Assembly (NCBI GenBank): GCA_026545765.1
Contig: CM048840.1
Coordinates: forward strand, 46,674,580-46,738,579
Source: Plantago major
Lineage: Eukaryota > Streptophyta > Magnoliopsida > Lamiales > Plantaginaceae
Length of the DNA: 64,000 nucleotides
Direction of reading: 5' to 3'
A model generated the notes under the pieces. The model did no database searches. It had not been told where the DNA came from and saw only the letters and a program-made list of their open reading frames with translations. Shown in pieces: positions 10,739-22,664 of the stretch (position 1 is its first letter; each line of letters opens with the position of its first letter). A program made the translations under genes and the position numbers.

Positions 10739-12283
10739 GGGGCAATTACATATAGGCCCCCTGTTAGATTTTTATCTTGCAGATGACTACCACTTAGTTC
10801 AACAATTACATGCAAATCCTACTCGATACAAAACAATTACATCTAGGTCCACGAATTTGACTTTTCGCGAACTTAAGCCAGGAAAAATCATATTTGCCCT
10901 GCTCCAATTTCCTTTTCAAAATCACCAAAAATTTCATTTAATGACTGATCACGTGAGAAGCACGTGAGGACTTCAATGTAATTGAATTAGATTTATCAAG
11001 TAGTCACTTGTAATAATTTATTTACCGTTTTTTTCAAAAAAACTAGACTTAGTGGTAAAATATGAAAATATGCATGGGCCAAATTGACAGAAAATGGAAG
11101 TGCCTATCAAAATCTATTTTGCAATCTAAGTCCCTGATACGACCCTAATTCTCCAATGCAAGGGTTTTAAGTTCCTAAAACATTCAATTCAATCACTAGT
11201 TTTTCCAATTCGAATATAATTACAACCAATATCAAATCATAGTCTTCACCATCATATATTCGATATCAAGAACAATTAAGAATGAGTTTGAGATATTAAT
11301 TGAGTGGAAAAGTACACGTGGACCTCCAAAAATGTGGTTAAAAATGAATTATGGAAGAAATTTTCATAAAAGGAAATGTAAACGCCCAAAATGAAAAATT
11401 GTTACACTCTTACAGAAACGGAGGGAGTAAATAATATTAACTTAACACACGAATTGTACAAAAAAACCGTTCTTGTTCTTCACTTCACTCCAATTTCTGC
11501 AACATCCCACCATTAAAACAAAAGAAGAAGGAAGAAGAAGATGACACAGACCAAAGCCATGCTCTCCCACCTAGACCCCATCCTCCCTTCCTCCGCCACA
11601 CCCACCGACAAGTCCAAACCCTCCACCCACACACTCCATCGAAACCTCCGCCCAAGATTCACTCTCTGGTCTTTCTTCTTCATTTCCTTCCTTTTCATCT
11701 TCTTCTTCTACTCTCCTCCCTCCACCGGCAAGTACAATTATGAAGTCCTTTCCAATTTCTTTTCTTCCATAATTACATTGTCTCCACAGTCCACTCTTCT
11801 CCTTTCTAATTCTTTCTCAATTCCTTCCTTTCTCTTCGTTCTTTCTCTGTTCCTTTCTTTTTGTCTTCCTTCTTTCTCCTGTTCTTCCTTTCTCTCTCTC
11901 TACTGTGTTTCGAATTTCCGATCAGATCCGCTCTTCTTCTTCTCCAGCAGAGTAACACAAAGAACCACAACATAAGTCGAAGAAGAAGAAGTAATCGAAC
12001 AAGAAGAAACGGAAGAAAGAAGAAAGAAGAAGTAATCGAACAAGAAAGAAGAAACAGAAGAAACGGAAGAAAGAAGTAATCGAACATAATTTTTTTTTTG
12101 AATGGTAGTAGTTAGTATTTAGAAAGAATTGGTAAGGATATGTTTGGTTTGTGAATAAGCTGATAGGTGACTTAAGCTGGTCAACACAAAAAACGGATTA
12201 ATGGACCTAGATGTAATTGTTGAATTAGATGGTAGTCATCTGTTACAGAGGCATCTAGCAGGGGTGGTGTATGTAATTTTCCC
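10739..12283. mobile_element. Pack-MULE nested in the CACTA element
   Basis: The ends are GGGGCAATTACATATAGG and, reversed from the right, GGGAAAATTACATACACC. The terminal repeats continue imperfectly for about 100 bases (both contain GATGACTACCA and CAACAATTACAT). A perfect 9-bp duplication TAAATTTTA flanks it (10730-10738 and 12284-12292), the Mutator hallmark. The interior is foreign: from about 11290 a leader-like segment with a Stowaway end leads into an ORF for a membrane-anchored protein start. No transposase is present. Two relatives lie at 23740 and 26735. Confidence 0.88.
11541..11975 (+). pseudogene. Captured gene start: N-terminus of a membrane-anchored protein
   Basis: An ORF starts at ATG 11541 after a purine-rich leader (AAGAAGAAGGAAGAAGAAG). 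It reads MTQTKAMLSHLDPILPSS, then a basic stretch (HTLHRNLRPRF), then a strongly hydrophobic helix (residues about 43-57: LWSFFFISFLFIFFF) followed by YSPPSTG. That is the layout of a type II signal-anchored (Golgi/ER) protein, such as many plant glycosyltransferases, but I do not recognise the gene. After about residue 65 the frame turns into low-complexity Ser/Phe and the purine-rich end of the MULE. GCAAGT follows CCACCG near 11726-11731 and could be a former intron start. Coding status inside the MULE is doubtful. Confidence 0.5.
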
Positions 12284-12302
12284 TAAATTTTACTAATACA
12301 AT

Positions 12303-12374
12303 GGTGACTAACATATCACCCAAATAAAGTGGCTAACATACCACTCAAATACAGTGGCTAACATACCACTCATA
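12303..12374 (+). repeat. 25-bp tandem array, right part
   Basis: About three units of the same GTGGCTAACATACCACTCA repeat as on the other side of the Pack-MULE, starting again with the degenerate GGTGACTAACATATCACCCA copy. Confidence 0.8.
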
Positions 12375-13071
12375 TTAAAACGATTATAATAACAAATAAA
12401 GGAATGCCATATTTTAACTTACCCTCAGCTCATCAAAGTACTCGGCCCTCGTGCGGTCCGAGATGTGAGACCAACACTCACCACCGCCTTTGGTGGCTCT
12501 CTCCGCCTCTAAGATGTCATCTAGTTTGTTGTGGACCTCCCGAGGCCATAAACTGTTGTCAATGTATAAGATACAAGAAACAAATATATATTACTTTAGT
12601 ACAACAATTTATACTTGTCAACTATCATAAGTTATGTATTACATATTTAAGAAGAATGTAAAATACTTACTTGGCAGGACCAACAGGAAAAATCACAGGC
12701 AACCCGTCCCACGTGACGTTAGGATTCAGTGGATCAAACACGAGGTAGGGACAATCGTCATGGTCACCCTCTAGTATGTGTCCGGGCTGAATGGTAGAGC
12801 CCCTGCTGCTATCACCTGATGGGGGGGGGGGGTCTCAGGAATCTGAGACCTGCTGCGCTGACTACCAGAGCCCTCCCTGTCCTCTGACCCTGTCCCCGAC
12901 CCAGCACTATCATGCGGATGGCTGTGTGGGGGGACGATAGGTGGACTTCCTCTATCGCGGCATCTGCAAAAACATGTAATAAATACAATAAAATGTGTTA
13001 GTACGAGTTATAATACAGAACAAATTATAATAACACATATAATTACTCAAGTGTTATCAACTAATAACTAG

Positions 13072-13554
13072 TTATAATACACATAATTTACCGTTATCGC
13101 CGTCCTCTAAGTCTACATATTGGTCCTCGTGCAGATCAAACAACTCATCATCTGCTTCTATGGGATTTTCTGCTTGTTTATCGACATCCTCTTGTTGGTA
13201 CGAGTTGGTAATTGAGTCGTCTTTCTCAATGTACTCCACTTTCGAGCGAGCATGAATAGGTACCGCAGCTAACCATTCCGCCTTATCGCGTTTCCTGCTT
13301 GGATATTCAAGAAACACCACTTGTCGTGCTTGAGTCGCCAGAATAAATGGTTCATACTTGGTTTGGTACCTCTTCTTTTGGTTCACATCAACCATTTCAT
13401 ACTGCGCGTTCTTCCTCGTACCTCCTGGATTAGGATCATACCACTCAACCTCGAATACTGCTGTAGGAGTCATAAATTGCTTGTTTCTGCAGGTTTCCAA
13501 TGTGCAATGACACTTTATCAACCCCAGTTGCACAAGCCGGACGTCCCATGGCAA
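13072..13554 (-). pseudogene. CACTA TNPD transposase, C-terminal (DUF4216-like) remnant
   Basis: About 145 codons are open. Readable blocks are FEVEWYDPNPG, YEMVDVNQKKRYQTKYEPFI, ATQARQVVFLEYPSRKRDKA and WLAAVPIHARSKVE, the pattern of the DUF4216 domain at the C-terminus of plant CACTA transposases. An acidic tail ends at a likely splice donor (GGTAAATTATG near 13090). The upstream transposase core (Transposase_21 and zinc finger) is absent between here and the element end, where only repeats remain, so this is a deletion remnant. Confidence 0.8.
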
Positions 13555-13879
13555 ACGAGATGAAACCTTTAACCCCTTCTACAAAACTCCTAGAAACTCT
13601 GTCATTTACCGTCGTACGATCGTACATCCATGAACGGTCGGAATTCATTGTATACTTTTTTAACCTGACACGTTCCAATTGATTAGATCGTATTTAATTT
13701 ATTAGATCGATTCCAATTCGGATAAGAAGATTGTAGAGATTAATTGTTAATTATTATACGTTCCTTATAAATTAATTATTAAGTGTTCGATATGTTACAA
13801 AATTTATTAAGTGTTTTACTACTACGAGTTATAAATTATAAATTACACGTTAATATAATCAACAAATTATCCGTCGCTC

Positions 13880-14290
13880 AAAACACTTAACTACATCCTC
13901 GTAATTTAGTATATATACGAATTTATCAAATCAACCAAAACTACTACATACATACATATCAAATTAACTAAACTAACTACATACATACTTAACATACATA
14001 TCAAATTACACATACATATCGAATTACTAAATACATACTTAACATACATATCAAATTAACTAAACTAATTAAACTAACTACATACATAATTAATTAACAT
14101 ACATATATACTTCACTACATACATACTTATCAAATTAACATACATACATATTGAATTACTACATACATTCATATCAAATTAACTAAACTAACTATCAAAT
14201 TACATATACAAATCAAATTAATCAAATTACATATAATTGATCAAATTAACTAAACAAGCTACTACATACTTCATATAAACATACAATTGA
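13880..14290 (+). repeat. Degenerate ACATACATATCAAATTAAC array in the CACTA element
   Basis: CATACATA, ATCAAATTA and ACTAAACTAACTA recur irregularly over 400 bases. This is AT-rich low-complexity DNA between the transposase remnant and the right subterminal palindromes; no coding. Confidence 0.6.
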
Positions 14291-14548
14291 GAATAAGTAG
14301 TCAAAAATCAAAAAAATCGCAAATTTCCAAAAGTTAGGGTTTAGCCAAAATACCGTTGATTCCGAAGAAAATAGCGGATGAAATTTGAAATTGATGGAAG
14401 AAACGAGCTCCTCGTCCAACGATCTTCGAATAGACACCAAGATTGAGAAGAATCGTCAACAATTGGCCGGATTTGACGGAGAAGAAAGGAAGAAGCAGAA
14501 ACGAAAATGGCTTCTGCTTCAGACCAGCTCCGACTAAAACCCTTCTGG

Positions 14549-14884
14549 GCCGACGGATACGTATCCGTCGGCCCAAAGGCCGATCCGTCACTACGTGTCG
14601 CCCCATAGCGACGGATAAATTATCCGTCGCCTTTTTTTAATTTTTTTTAATTTTAAATATAAATATTAACGACGAATAATTGATCCGTCGTTAATATTTA
14701 ATTTTCTTTTTTATTTTTAAAAAAAAGTCAAAGTATGGGCGACGGATTAATAAAATCCGTCGCCCATATAGCGACGAATAACTATTATCCGTCGCTAGGT
14801 TTGGCGACGGATTTTTCCGTCGCCAAACCTAGCAATCCGTCGTTATGGGACGACGGATAAAATCCGTCGTCCATTTCCGTCGTT
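14549..14884. repeat. CACTA right subterminal palindromic repeats
   Basis: About seven back-to-back inverted pairs occur, for example GCGACGGATAAATTATCCGT followed by CGC, GGGCGACGGATTAATAAAAT followed by CCGTCGCCC, and GGCGACGGATTTTTCCGTCG followed by CC. Each pair can form a hairpin. They are the right-hand partners of the sites at 9425-9610. Confidence 0.88.
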
Positions 14885-15971
14885 TTTTGACAGTATTCTT
14901 GTAGTGTTAGGGTTTTATTGATTATCATGTTTATCAGAAAAGTATCAGAATTATGTTGTCTCTTTGGTTATATCAACCATGTTTTTTAGTTTGTAACTTT
15001 GTGATATTGGATTATATCGTCTGTTATCGTTCTTTGTGTATTTTAGAATCCCATTTATCTTTATTGCTTCGTTTTTCGGTACTGTATGAGTTATGGGACG
15101 CTTTAAAATGATAAATATATGAAGTTATACGGGATAGGAGTAGTATATAAAATCATAAACAATCCTAATGTTTAGGTAGTAGTAGTATTAATGTAACCTG
15201 AAAATGTATGATGTTTCAAATGAATGTATGATGTTTTACTACAAATGAATGATGATTTGTAAATCTTGGGAGATTATTGTGATTTCCTAAAGAGTGAGTT
15301 TCCTAAGAAACAACCCCTAGATAGAGACATAGAAACATAGTTTCTAATATTACATATTAACTCCAAACCAAAACTAGTTCCTAAAAGCCACCCAACCAAG
15401 GGCAAGCAACTGGGTCGTTAATATGGATCCATATATAAATGATATAACCCGATTTTCAGCTCACTATTCATTCATTAGCTTTCATCTCAAGCCAACTTTC
15501 TCTCTAGAATTCTCTCTACGAATCTCACAACCAAGGGCAAGCATCGGATCGATAAACCATCTCCGATCTACCGATTTTCGATCAAAACATCTCCGATCTA
15601 CGATTTTGCAAAGAAAAGCTAACGAAACCAAGGTAAATCTCGTGGATATTTTCATCGTTTTTTACTTTGTATGATCAATTACCACCTCCTACATAGTTGA
15701 TTCATGTTTCAAATGATAAAATAGCTTCGATTCCACCTAGATCTGAAAAATCAAGTTCGAAAAATTGTAGATCTGGAAGTATTCGTCTATAATTTCGTAT
15801 TTTGATTGTAGATCGTTGTTGTTTATGCATTCACAAGGTGTAATCGTGCTTGCATAATGATCCAGTGGTGTAATCATTCAAAATCAGACCTCAATCATTA
15901 ACTAAAATTCGAACAAATAAGATATACAACGTTTCCATGTTCTTTCGTACGTGTGCTATGTTCTCAACAAT

Positions 15972-16228
15972 ATTACCTATGTTATCTGGAATATGTCCTA
16001 TGTTTTCATTAAAAAACTGACGATCATTATGTGCTCTATTTTTTTACAATATTATCTTGAGTTTTGTTCTTGACTGTATTTTATATGTTCTCAGGCATAT
16101 TACCTATGTTATCAAGCATATTACCTATATTATCTAGAATATGTCCTATGTTTTCATTAAAAACCTGACAATCATTATGTGCTCTGTTTTTTTACAATAT
16201 TATCTTGAGTTTTGTTATTGACTGTATT
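15972..16228 (+). repeat. 109-bp direct repeat, two copies
   Basis: The segment from ATTACCTATGTTATCTGGAA to TTGACTGTATT at 15972-16080 is repeated at 16120-16228 with few changes. A short partial copy (ATTACCTATGTTATC) lies between them. The repeat directly abuts the 21-bp minisatellite. Confidence 0.85.
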
Positions 16229-16459
16229 CACTATGAACTCATTTATAATCACTATGATCTCAGTTATATACGCTATGATCTCAGTTATGATGGATATGAT
16301 CTCAGTTATATTCTCTATGATCTCACCTATATTCACTATGAACTCATTTATAATCACTATGATCTCAGTTATATACGCTATGATCTAAGTTATGATGGAT
16401 ATGATCTCAGTTATATTCTCTATGATCTCAGTTGTAGTCACTATGATCTAAATTAATTA
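16229..16459 (+). repeat. 21-bp minisatellite with 105-bp higher-order unit
   Basis: Eleven units of CACTATGATCTCAGTTATAT plus one base start at 16229 and follow every 21 bases. Units 1-5 and 6-10 form two nearly identical 105-bp blocks. Because 21 is a multiple of three, both strands stay open: the + strand (16205-16456) would read heptapeptides such as HYDLSYI, and the minus strand (16357-16175) heptads of the ITEIIAY type. No start context or homology supports translation. Confidence 0.92.
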
Positions 16460-16708
16460 TGCCATGATCTCTATTACTTATAGTATTTTCTTAGTAAGAT
16501 TGTTTCAACAAATTTACAGGAATGCATTGCTTGGAGACAAATAATGAACATAAACTACACCGAACTGGTATTGAAGTCATAAGGGAACATGGATGCTAGA
16601 AGAATACTAGAGGATGGGTACCAACGTGTTATATGTTATTTTCTAAGCGGTGTATGAACATTAGTACATGTAATTGAATGATATATGTTATATTTTACCA
16701 ACTAAAAA

Positions 16709-17040
16709 CACTATGATCTCAACACAAAATACTATAATCTCAGACTAAACCACTATGATATCAACTTAATAAACTATGATATCAAACCAAACACTATGAT
16801 CTCAACTAAAAACACACTGTTATCAGACTAAAAATAAACTATGATCTCAACTAATAACAGTATGATGTCACGGAAAAACACTATGATATCAACACAAAAC
16901 ACTATGATCTCATACTAAAAAACTATAACATCAACTCAAAAAATTATGATATCAAACCAAAAACTATGATCTCAACTAAAAAACCTATGATCTCAACTAA
17001 AACAACTATGATCTCAACTCAAAAAGCTATGATATCAAAC
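16709..17040 (+). repeat. Second CTATGATCTCA minisatellite
   Basis: About fourteen units of 19-25 bases, consensus CTATGATCTCAACTAAAAAA. They share the core CTATGATCTCA with the array 250 bases upstream but have an A-rich spacer. Units are more diverged in length than in the first array. Confidence 0.85.
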
Positions 17041-17255
17041 AGCGAGAGGACCCTTTTCGTGGATCCGCAAAAAACGATACTGACCCGGATCCGCGAGAGG
17101 ATCCGCGAAAAATACATGTTTAATGGTAAATTGCAAATTGGTCCTGTTTCTAGTTAAATTAACTAAAGACCGTTTCTCCCAAGACTTTGTGTTTCCTAAA
17201 TTATTTAGTTATACATATTTTGCACACCGAAGTAAAAAGGTTTTTCGAAATCACA

Positions 17256-17487
17256 AAGTCTCATGAGAGACGGTCTCTAAATAACTTATCTAGAGACGAC
17301 CTATGTTATTAATGAAATTATTCATGTTATTAATCAAAATGTCTATGTTGTTAATGAAACAAATCTTGTTGTAATATGAAAAAACACCAATGTTGAGAAT
17401 ATAGGTATTTTGATTAATAACATGGATGATTTTCTTGACAATATAGATCCGTCTCTAGATAAATTATCTAGATACTCACTCTAAGAA
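17256..17487. mobile_element. MITE of the AAGTCTCATGAGAGACGG family (copy 1)
   Basis: It starts AAGTCTCATGAGAGACGGTC and shares its whole length with the copy at 54539-54773, including AAAACACCAATGTTGAGAA and GATTTTCTTGACAATATAG. The right end is degenerate. Non-coding. Confidence 0.75.
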
Positions 17488-18862
17488 ATGTTATAATTTG
17501 AACAAGCGAAAGAATTAGGATAATGAGTCTAGTTGAGTTTGGACCTAATTGATCCCATGTTTATCCCATTTTCTTACCGTAATACTCAATCAACCCTACC
17601 TCTGAAATAGATATATAGGTGAGATCTCACTTAACTTTCTTGGGAGTCGATCGTGAATTTTGAGGATGTGTTTGGTTTACAACTGAAATGGGTTTTTTTA
17701 GAATTCAATATACATCACATGTTTACATTTCATTCGGTTTACAATCAATGATAAATCAAATAACTAATAACTCCATTCGGATAAACACAAGTCCATTAGG
17801 AGAAATCACACTTCATTGCGAAGAAATCACATGCCACGGGACTCGAAAAATACCTAAAATTTTACTTAACTCAAAATTTTAACGGGATACCAAACCATTC
17901 CGGAATGTGTAACAACAGGTGCAAAATTTGCCAAGGGATTGCTACCAAACTTTCTTGGTAATGGGGAATAGTGCCAGTGACCCCCCATTCCACCACCAAC
18001 CAAATTGAAGAAATGAAAGAAACAAGATGAATATTTGAATATGTTTAAGGTTTAGTAGGGGCGTTTGGGTTAAGTTCTGAACCAGTCATGCTACCAAACT
18101 TTCTTCCAGCATCAGCATTTAATGTCAGCACCAGGCCATTCAGCAGTGACGTCGTGTTTGTTTGCTCATCGTTCAAAATATCCATCTATATTATTCATGG
18201 TCATGGAGAGATAACTCAATTAATACAGCATCACTCTCCTTTACTTTTCTTGCACAAATGTCATAATTTCAAGAATTCAAAACCCATAACAATTTTCATA
18301 TCATCACCGCTTCGTGAGTTCTTCTCTCTCTCTAGCACCCCTTTTACACTTTCTTAGGTCAATTCTTCATACTTCTCTTTCTCTCTGTAACCCTTTTGAT
18401 TTTCTTTTCAGTTCATCTAAAAACCACTAATTTCGTGATTTCATTGAGATTTGCTTAGTTGTTATTTATATTACATATAAATTGTTTAACTTTCAGTTCT
18501 GTTCACACGAAAAGAATAGAGCTTTTTTTTTTCCCTTCACACTGATTCTCTTGTATGCTTCGTACTTTTTATATTTCTAAATTTGGACATTCCTGTACTT
18601 ATGTTGTCTTGTGCAGTTATACTTGTACAATACTGTGGTAAGGCTGAGAAAAATGTTAATTTATCAATGATAAAATAGGAAAATTGCATGGACTCAGCGT
18701 TTATGCAAAAAAGAAGGAAAACAAATGAAAACAAATGCCAACTGGAAAGAGTAGAAAGATTTGGAAAGAATAGTTTTTATAACTTCACTTCAGTTAGTAG
18801 TGAAGATAGTATAATTCCACCCTTTGTTTCATGATTATATTCCTCTTCCCTTTTGTAGAGCC

Positions 18863-21800
18863 ATGGATAATGTTGTCCAGGAAAGGCTGCTGAACTCCGA
18901 AGTGGAACGTGACTTGAAGGGGAGAGTGTATGATGAATCTAAAAAGATATGGAGGGTTGCATTGCCTGGTGTTATAGCAAGAGTTACTTCTTTTGGATCT
19001 GTTGTAGTGACACAGTCATTTATCGGCCACACAAGTTCGGTGGATCTTGCTGGTTATGCACTTGTTCAGACCTTAGGTGTGCGGTTTATCAATGGGATTC
19101 TGGTAATTAGTTCTGCTTTTTATTTTTAATTCTAGTTGATTTTCCTGCTTTACAATCATAATACATGTGCACTGGGCAGTGCTTGAAAGTTCATGTCCAT
19201 CTAGACGTACTTAGGTAGGTGGTTGGGTGATTCTTGGTTTAGTTTAAATAGAACGGAGAAATATACAAAGATGTAAATTACGAAGTATGTGATGGATGAT
19301 CCTGGTAGGTAATTTTCCTACGACATTAACCATTCATTGTCTATTAAAACGTACAAATAAACTAACACGTCCATTGCCATTAAAATAAAAAAGAAACGTG
19401 CACATTGGATTTTCAACTTGTTGGAACAAATGTTTGTTCAGTCTGCTAGCTGTTTGTTTGTTGGCCAGACTCATGCAGTGATGTAGCAACAATGTCTCAG
19501 TCTAATTGGTTTGGAACGAGTGGCATTGTGGACTTGTGGTTGATCTTGCCTGTTTTAAGCAAATATCCAACTTCATCTCCCTGAACAACGTCAACTCTTG
19601 AGGCTTCAATAAATAAAGGGTCTTATGAATTCTTAAAAAACAAAGATTTTTTTCATCAGTCTAATACTCATATCATGAGGCTGTGATGAGGACTGTATAA
19701 GCCCTGCACGCCTCAGCCACTCTGTCGAGCCAAAGGGACTAATCGAACATCCCCTTGCAAATATTATTACACAAGACCGTCTGTAGAATTTATGTACAAA
19801 CATGCTCTATTTTTCCTTTTCCCATCCCTGAAGAAATGGATATGTTGGATCTTGTTTTATATTGATAACATACAAACCAAATACTGATGTCCATTTACTT
19901 TGTGCCATTCATGATACAGATAGGAATGTCCAGTGCAACTGAAACTTTGTGTGGCCAAGCATTTGGTGCAAAACAGTACCACATGATGGGAATTTTCTTG
20001 CAAAGATCATGGTTGGTTGATCTCATTTCATTGACCATATTACTGCCTGCTTTCTGTTTCGCGACATCCATCTTTAAGCTACTTGGCGAGGAAGAGTCTA
20101 TTGCAAATTCGGCAGGACATATCGCTCTGTGGTTCATTCCCTTCTGCTATGCCCTTGTATTTAGCTTGACTATCCAAATGTATCTGCAAGCACAGCAGAA
20201 GAATATGGTTGTTGCATGGCTATCTCTAATGCAAATAGTGATACACATTCCATTATCTTGGCTTTTCGTGAATTATCTGAATTTTGGGGTGGATGGTGCA
20301 ATGGGTGCATTATGCATCTCTTCCTGGTTTGTTGTGATTGGAGAATTTGTGTACATCTTTGGCGGGTGGTGTCCCGAGTCGTGGACAGGATTCAGTACTG
20401 CTGCATTGAAGGACATTTTCCCGGTGGTGAAATTATCAATATCCTCTGGTCTCATGATTTGGTAAGTATTTCCCCTCCTTCACGCTAAAGTGTATCAATC
20501 GAAGTAAAACATGATAAGATGGAATATAAGAAAAAATTAGCTAGTTTGTTTTTATAATCAGCTACCTAGAATAACTTCCCAAGTCAGCTACCAGATAGAC
20601 ATTCATGTCATTCTTATTGCAGTCAAAAAGTGAAATAAGCTCATCGAGCTGATAAGCTAATGCTAAACAGAGACTAAACTTGTGCGTATATGCATTAGCT
20701 ACAATCTTGCTAATTCTGATTGTTTTATAGCTTGGAGATGTGGTACTACGCTATCCTGGTTTTGGTGGCAGGATACATGAAAAATGCAGAGGTTGCCATA
20801 TCAGCTTTCTCCATTTGGTGAGTATTCATTGTGTAATTGTACGGGATTTCACCTTTTTCCCCCATTAAGATGGTATCTAATTATTCAACCTGCAGCCTCA
20901 ACATCACTGCATGGGAATTCATGATATGCTTAGGCTTGCTCGGTGCTGCATGGTAAGCAGTAGAACAATTTAATTAACATATGTTATATATAACTTATTA
21001 ACGCACAATGAGTTGTTTATCTTGTTATATTGTGATAAATAGTGTGCGAGTTGCTAATGAACTTGGGAAAGGAGATGCTAAAGCTGTGAAATTCTCGATC
21101 AAAGTCTTGCTCAGCACTTCATCTGTAATAGGGCTAACATGTTGGGTTCTCTGCTTAGTCTTTGGCAATAAACTTGGGTACTTATTTAGCAATGAGGATG
21201 CCGTTGCTCAGACCGTTGCAGATCTCTCTGTTCTACTTGCTTTCTCAATTTTGCTCAACAGCATTTACCCAGTGTTCTCAGGTTTTTACTTCCTCTTATT
21301 CTCTTTGTCCATTTTGAGCATCAATGGCATGTTAATTTTTTTTATATAAGATAGGCATCCATTTTGAATCTCTGTTCTATCAGGTGTGGCAGTCGGATCC
21401 GGTTTGCAAGCTACAGTTGCCATTATCAATTTTGTTTGCTTCTATTTAATTGGATTGCCAGTTGGAGTTGTTCTTGCATATGTGGCTCATCTTCAAGTGA
21501 AGGTAAAGCATGATGTTTCCATTGTTTTCCTAGTTCATGAGTTCTGAGTTGGAATATACGATGATTAGTCTTCAAAATATAGTGCTACTAACACATGTCT
21601 CGGCCAATGCCCCCATTATATTCAAGTTACAGGTTAATCCTTTCCCCAAATAGAAATTTTGAAAGGGAATGTGCTCCAAATCTAACATGTACAATCAACC
21701 CAACTTGTCATGTAGCCACATTTTTTCCGGCCTTATAATCCTAGCTCAAATATAGCGCTCACTTGTCTAAAATTGGTAATATGCTTTTACTATCAACCGT

Positions 21801-22664
21801 GTGTCTCTCAACTATGACATAATAGATGTGTTGTTGATCAAAGTATCCTGTCGTAGTAAACATTTTAAACACTATACTGGCAAATTTTAATTTAGATATA
21901 AACATTTGATATATTGTAAGTTCTAGCCACATATTTTTAAGTAATAACAGGAGCAGTTTTAATTTCTGAGCTTTTTCAAGTGAAGAGATGTGTTTTTTTT
22001 TTTTTTTCCAAAACGAAAATTGCTAACAAACTAGTGCTCTCAATGGGTACCCCACCTGGACCCTTTAATGTATCCCGGACCCTTACTGGACCCGGAACTT
22101 CAGACCCGGACCCAAATTTTAGGGATTGGTAGGGTCTAGACCCGGTTGGACCCCTTTTTTTCTTCTTTTCAAAATGAAACACATCATAAAAATCTGCAAA
22201 CCTGCATAGTATTTAACAATATAAAGTAAAAGGGTAGGGTATGGACCCCGACCCTTTGCAGTTAAATGAGAACACTAAACAAATTGCAATTTCTGCTGAT
22301 GGATAATTTGTGATACCTGTGAAACTCTTTAGAAATGAATGTCTTTATATTTTCTAATAGAAATTTTGAGATATGGAAACTGATACATGTCTACAGGGCC
22401 TATGGATTGGTATGTTATGTGGCATCACATGTGAGACGCTTGCTCTGAGCTTCATGATGTGGAGAAGAAATTGGGACGAAGAGGTATTTCTCATTCTATT
22501 AAAATTCTACACTACACGGAGAAAGAAACTAGAATGTAGACTTGAATTAGGCGTCTCTTTGATAATATGTTATTGATCATTAGGTACTGAAAGCTTCAGC
22601 ACGCCTCAAAAAGTGGTATGTAAGAGCTCCTGATGAGGTCGGTAACAAGTCTGATCATGCTTAG
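18863..22664 (+). CDS. MATE (DETOXIFICATION) efflux transporter, eight exons
   Basis: A multidrug and toxic-compound extrusion transporter that would export organic compounds in exchange for H+ across the plasma membrane or tonoplast; the substrate cannot be read from sequence. Exons are 18863-19102, 19920-20461, 20731-20817, 20896-20952, 21043-21281, 21384-21502, 22397-22483 and 22584-22664, with consistent phases, giving 483 residues, normal for the family. Markers are SKKIWRVALPGVIARVTSFG (TM1), TETLCGQAFGAKQYHMMGIF, QMYLQAQQKNMVV, RVANELGKGDAKA and FSGVAVGSGLQ, with the two MatE halves in order and about 12 membrane segments. The start is the first ATG after a leader splice acceptor. It resembles the Arabidopsis DTX20-29 group by eye. 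No frame break is seen, so the gene looks functional. Confidence 0.94.

Larger units (their letters stand above)
9612..12963 (-). pseudogene. CACTA accessory ORF (TNPA-like), five decayed exons
   Basis: Minus-strand exons bounded by plausible splice sites are 12963-12671, 12552-12423, 10531-10241, 10139-10045 and 9949-9612. Readable pieces include PPHSHPHDSAGSGTGSEDRE (a low-complexity N-terminal part), LIPQIWRVYETVG, YDIFKKAKQKGGVWTDCRAS and a C-terminal helix containing RPVYTQDQVSKMVQSQ. This layout matches the 'plant transposase (Ptta/En/Spm)' ORF that follows TNPD in CACTA elements. A run of 13 C on the minus strand near 12820-12832 and other shifts break the frame. The intron between exons two and three holds a 25-bp tandem array and the Pack-MULE. 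Confidence 0.65.
9410..14906 (-). mobile_element. CACTA (En/Spm) transposon, internally deleted
   Basis: The element begins CACTACAAAAT and ends in TTGTAGTG, the CACTA terminal motif, and is flanked by the 3-bp duplication TTA (9407-9409 and 14907-14909). Both subterminal regions are packed with GCGACGGAT/ATCCGTCGC sites. Coding remnants run on the minus strand: first the C-terminal part of the TNPD transposase, then an accessory TNPA-like ORF. The catalytic transposase domain is missing, so the element cannot move by itself. A 1.5 kb Pack-MULE sits in one of its introns; without it the element is about 3.95 kb. Confidence 0.93.
14910..18862. other. Intergenic DNA with minisatellites, a MITE and the MATE promoter side
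   Basis: No convincing coding gene. A TATA-like ATATATAAAT at 15431-15440 leads into a CT-rich, leader-like stretch with a possible splice donor (AAGGTAAATC near 15630), followed by repeats listed separately. Near 17941 and 18090 the 16-mer GCTACCAAACTTTCTT is directly repeated. The MATE 5' UTR probably starts around 18200; a likely leader intron runs from GTGAGTTC (about 18314) to the acceptor CCTTTTGTAG just before the ATG at 18863. Confidence 0.5.

Noticed and set aside
11806..12087. ORFs on both strands of the purine-rich MULE end
   Set aside because: They are a consequence of GAAGAAG/CTTCTTC composition.
16205..16456. Heptad-repeat peptide gene
   Set aside because: Open frames on both strands follow from a 21-bp repeat unit; no supported start or conservation.
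16229..17040. CRISPR-like array
   Set aside because: Units are contiguous tandem repeats without unique spacers, in a plant genome.
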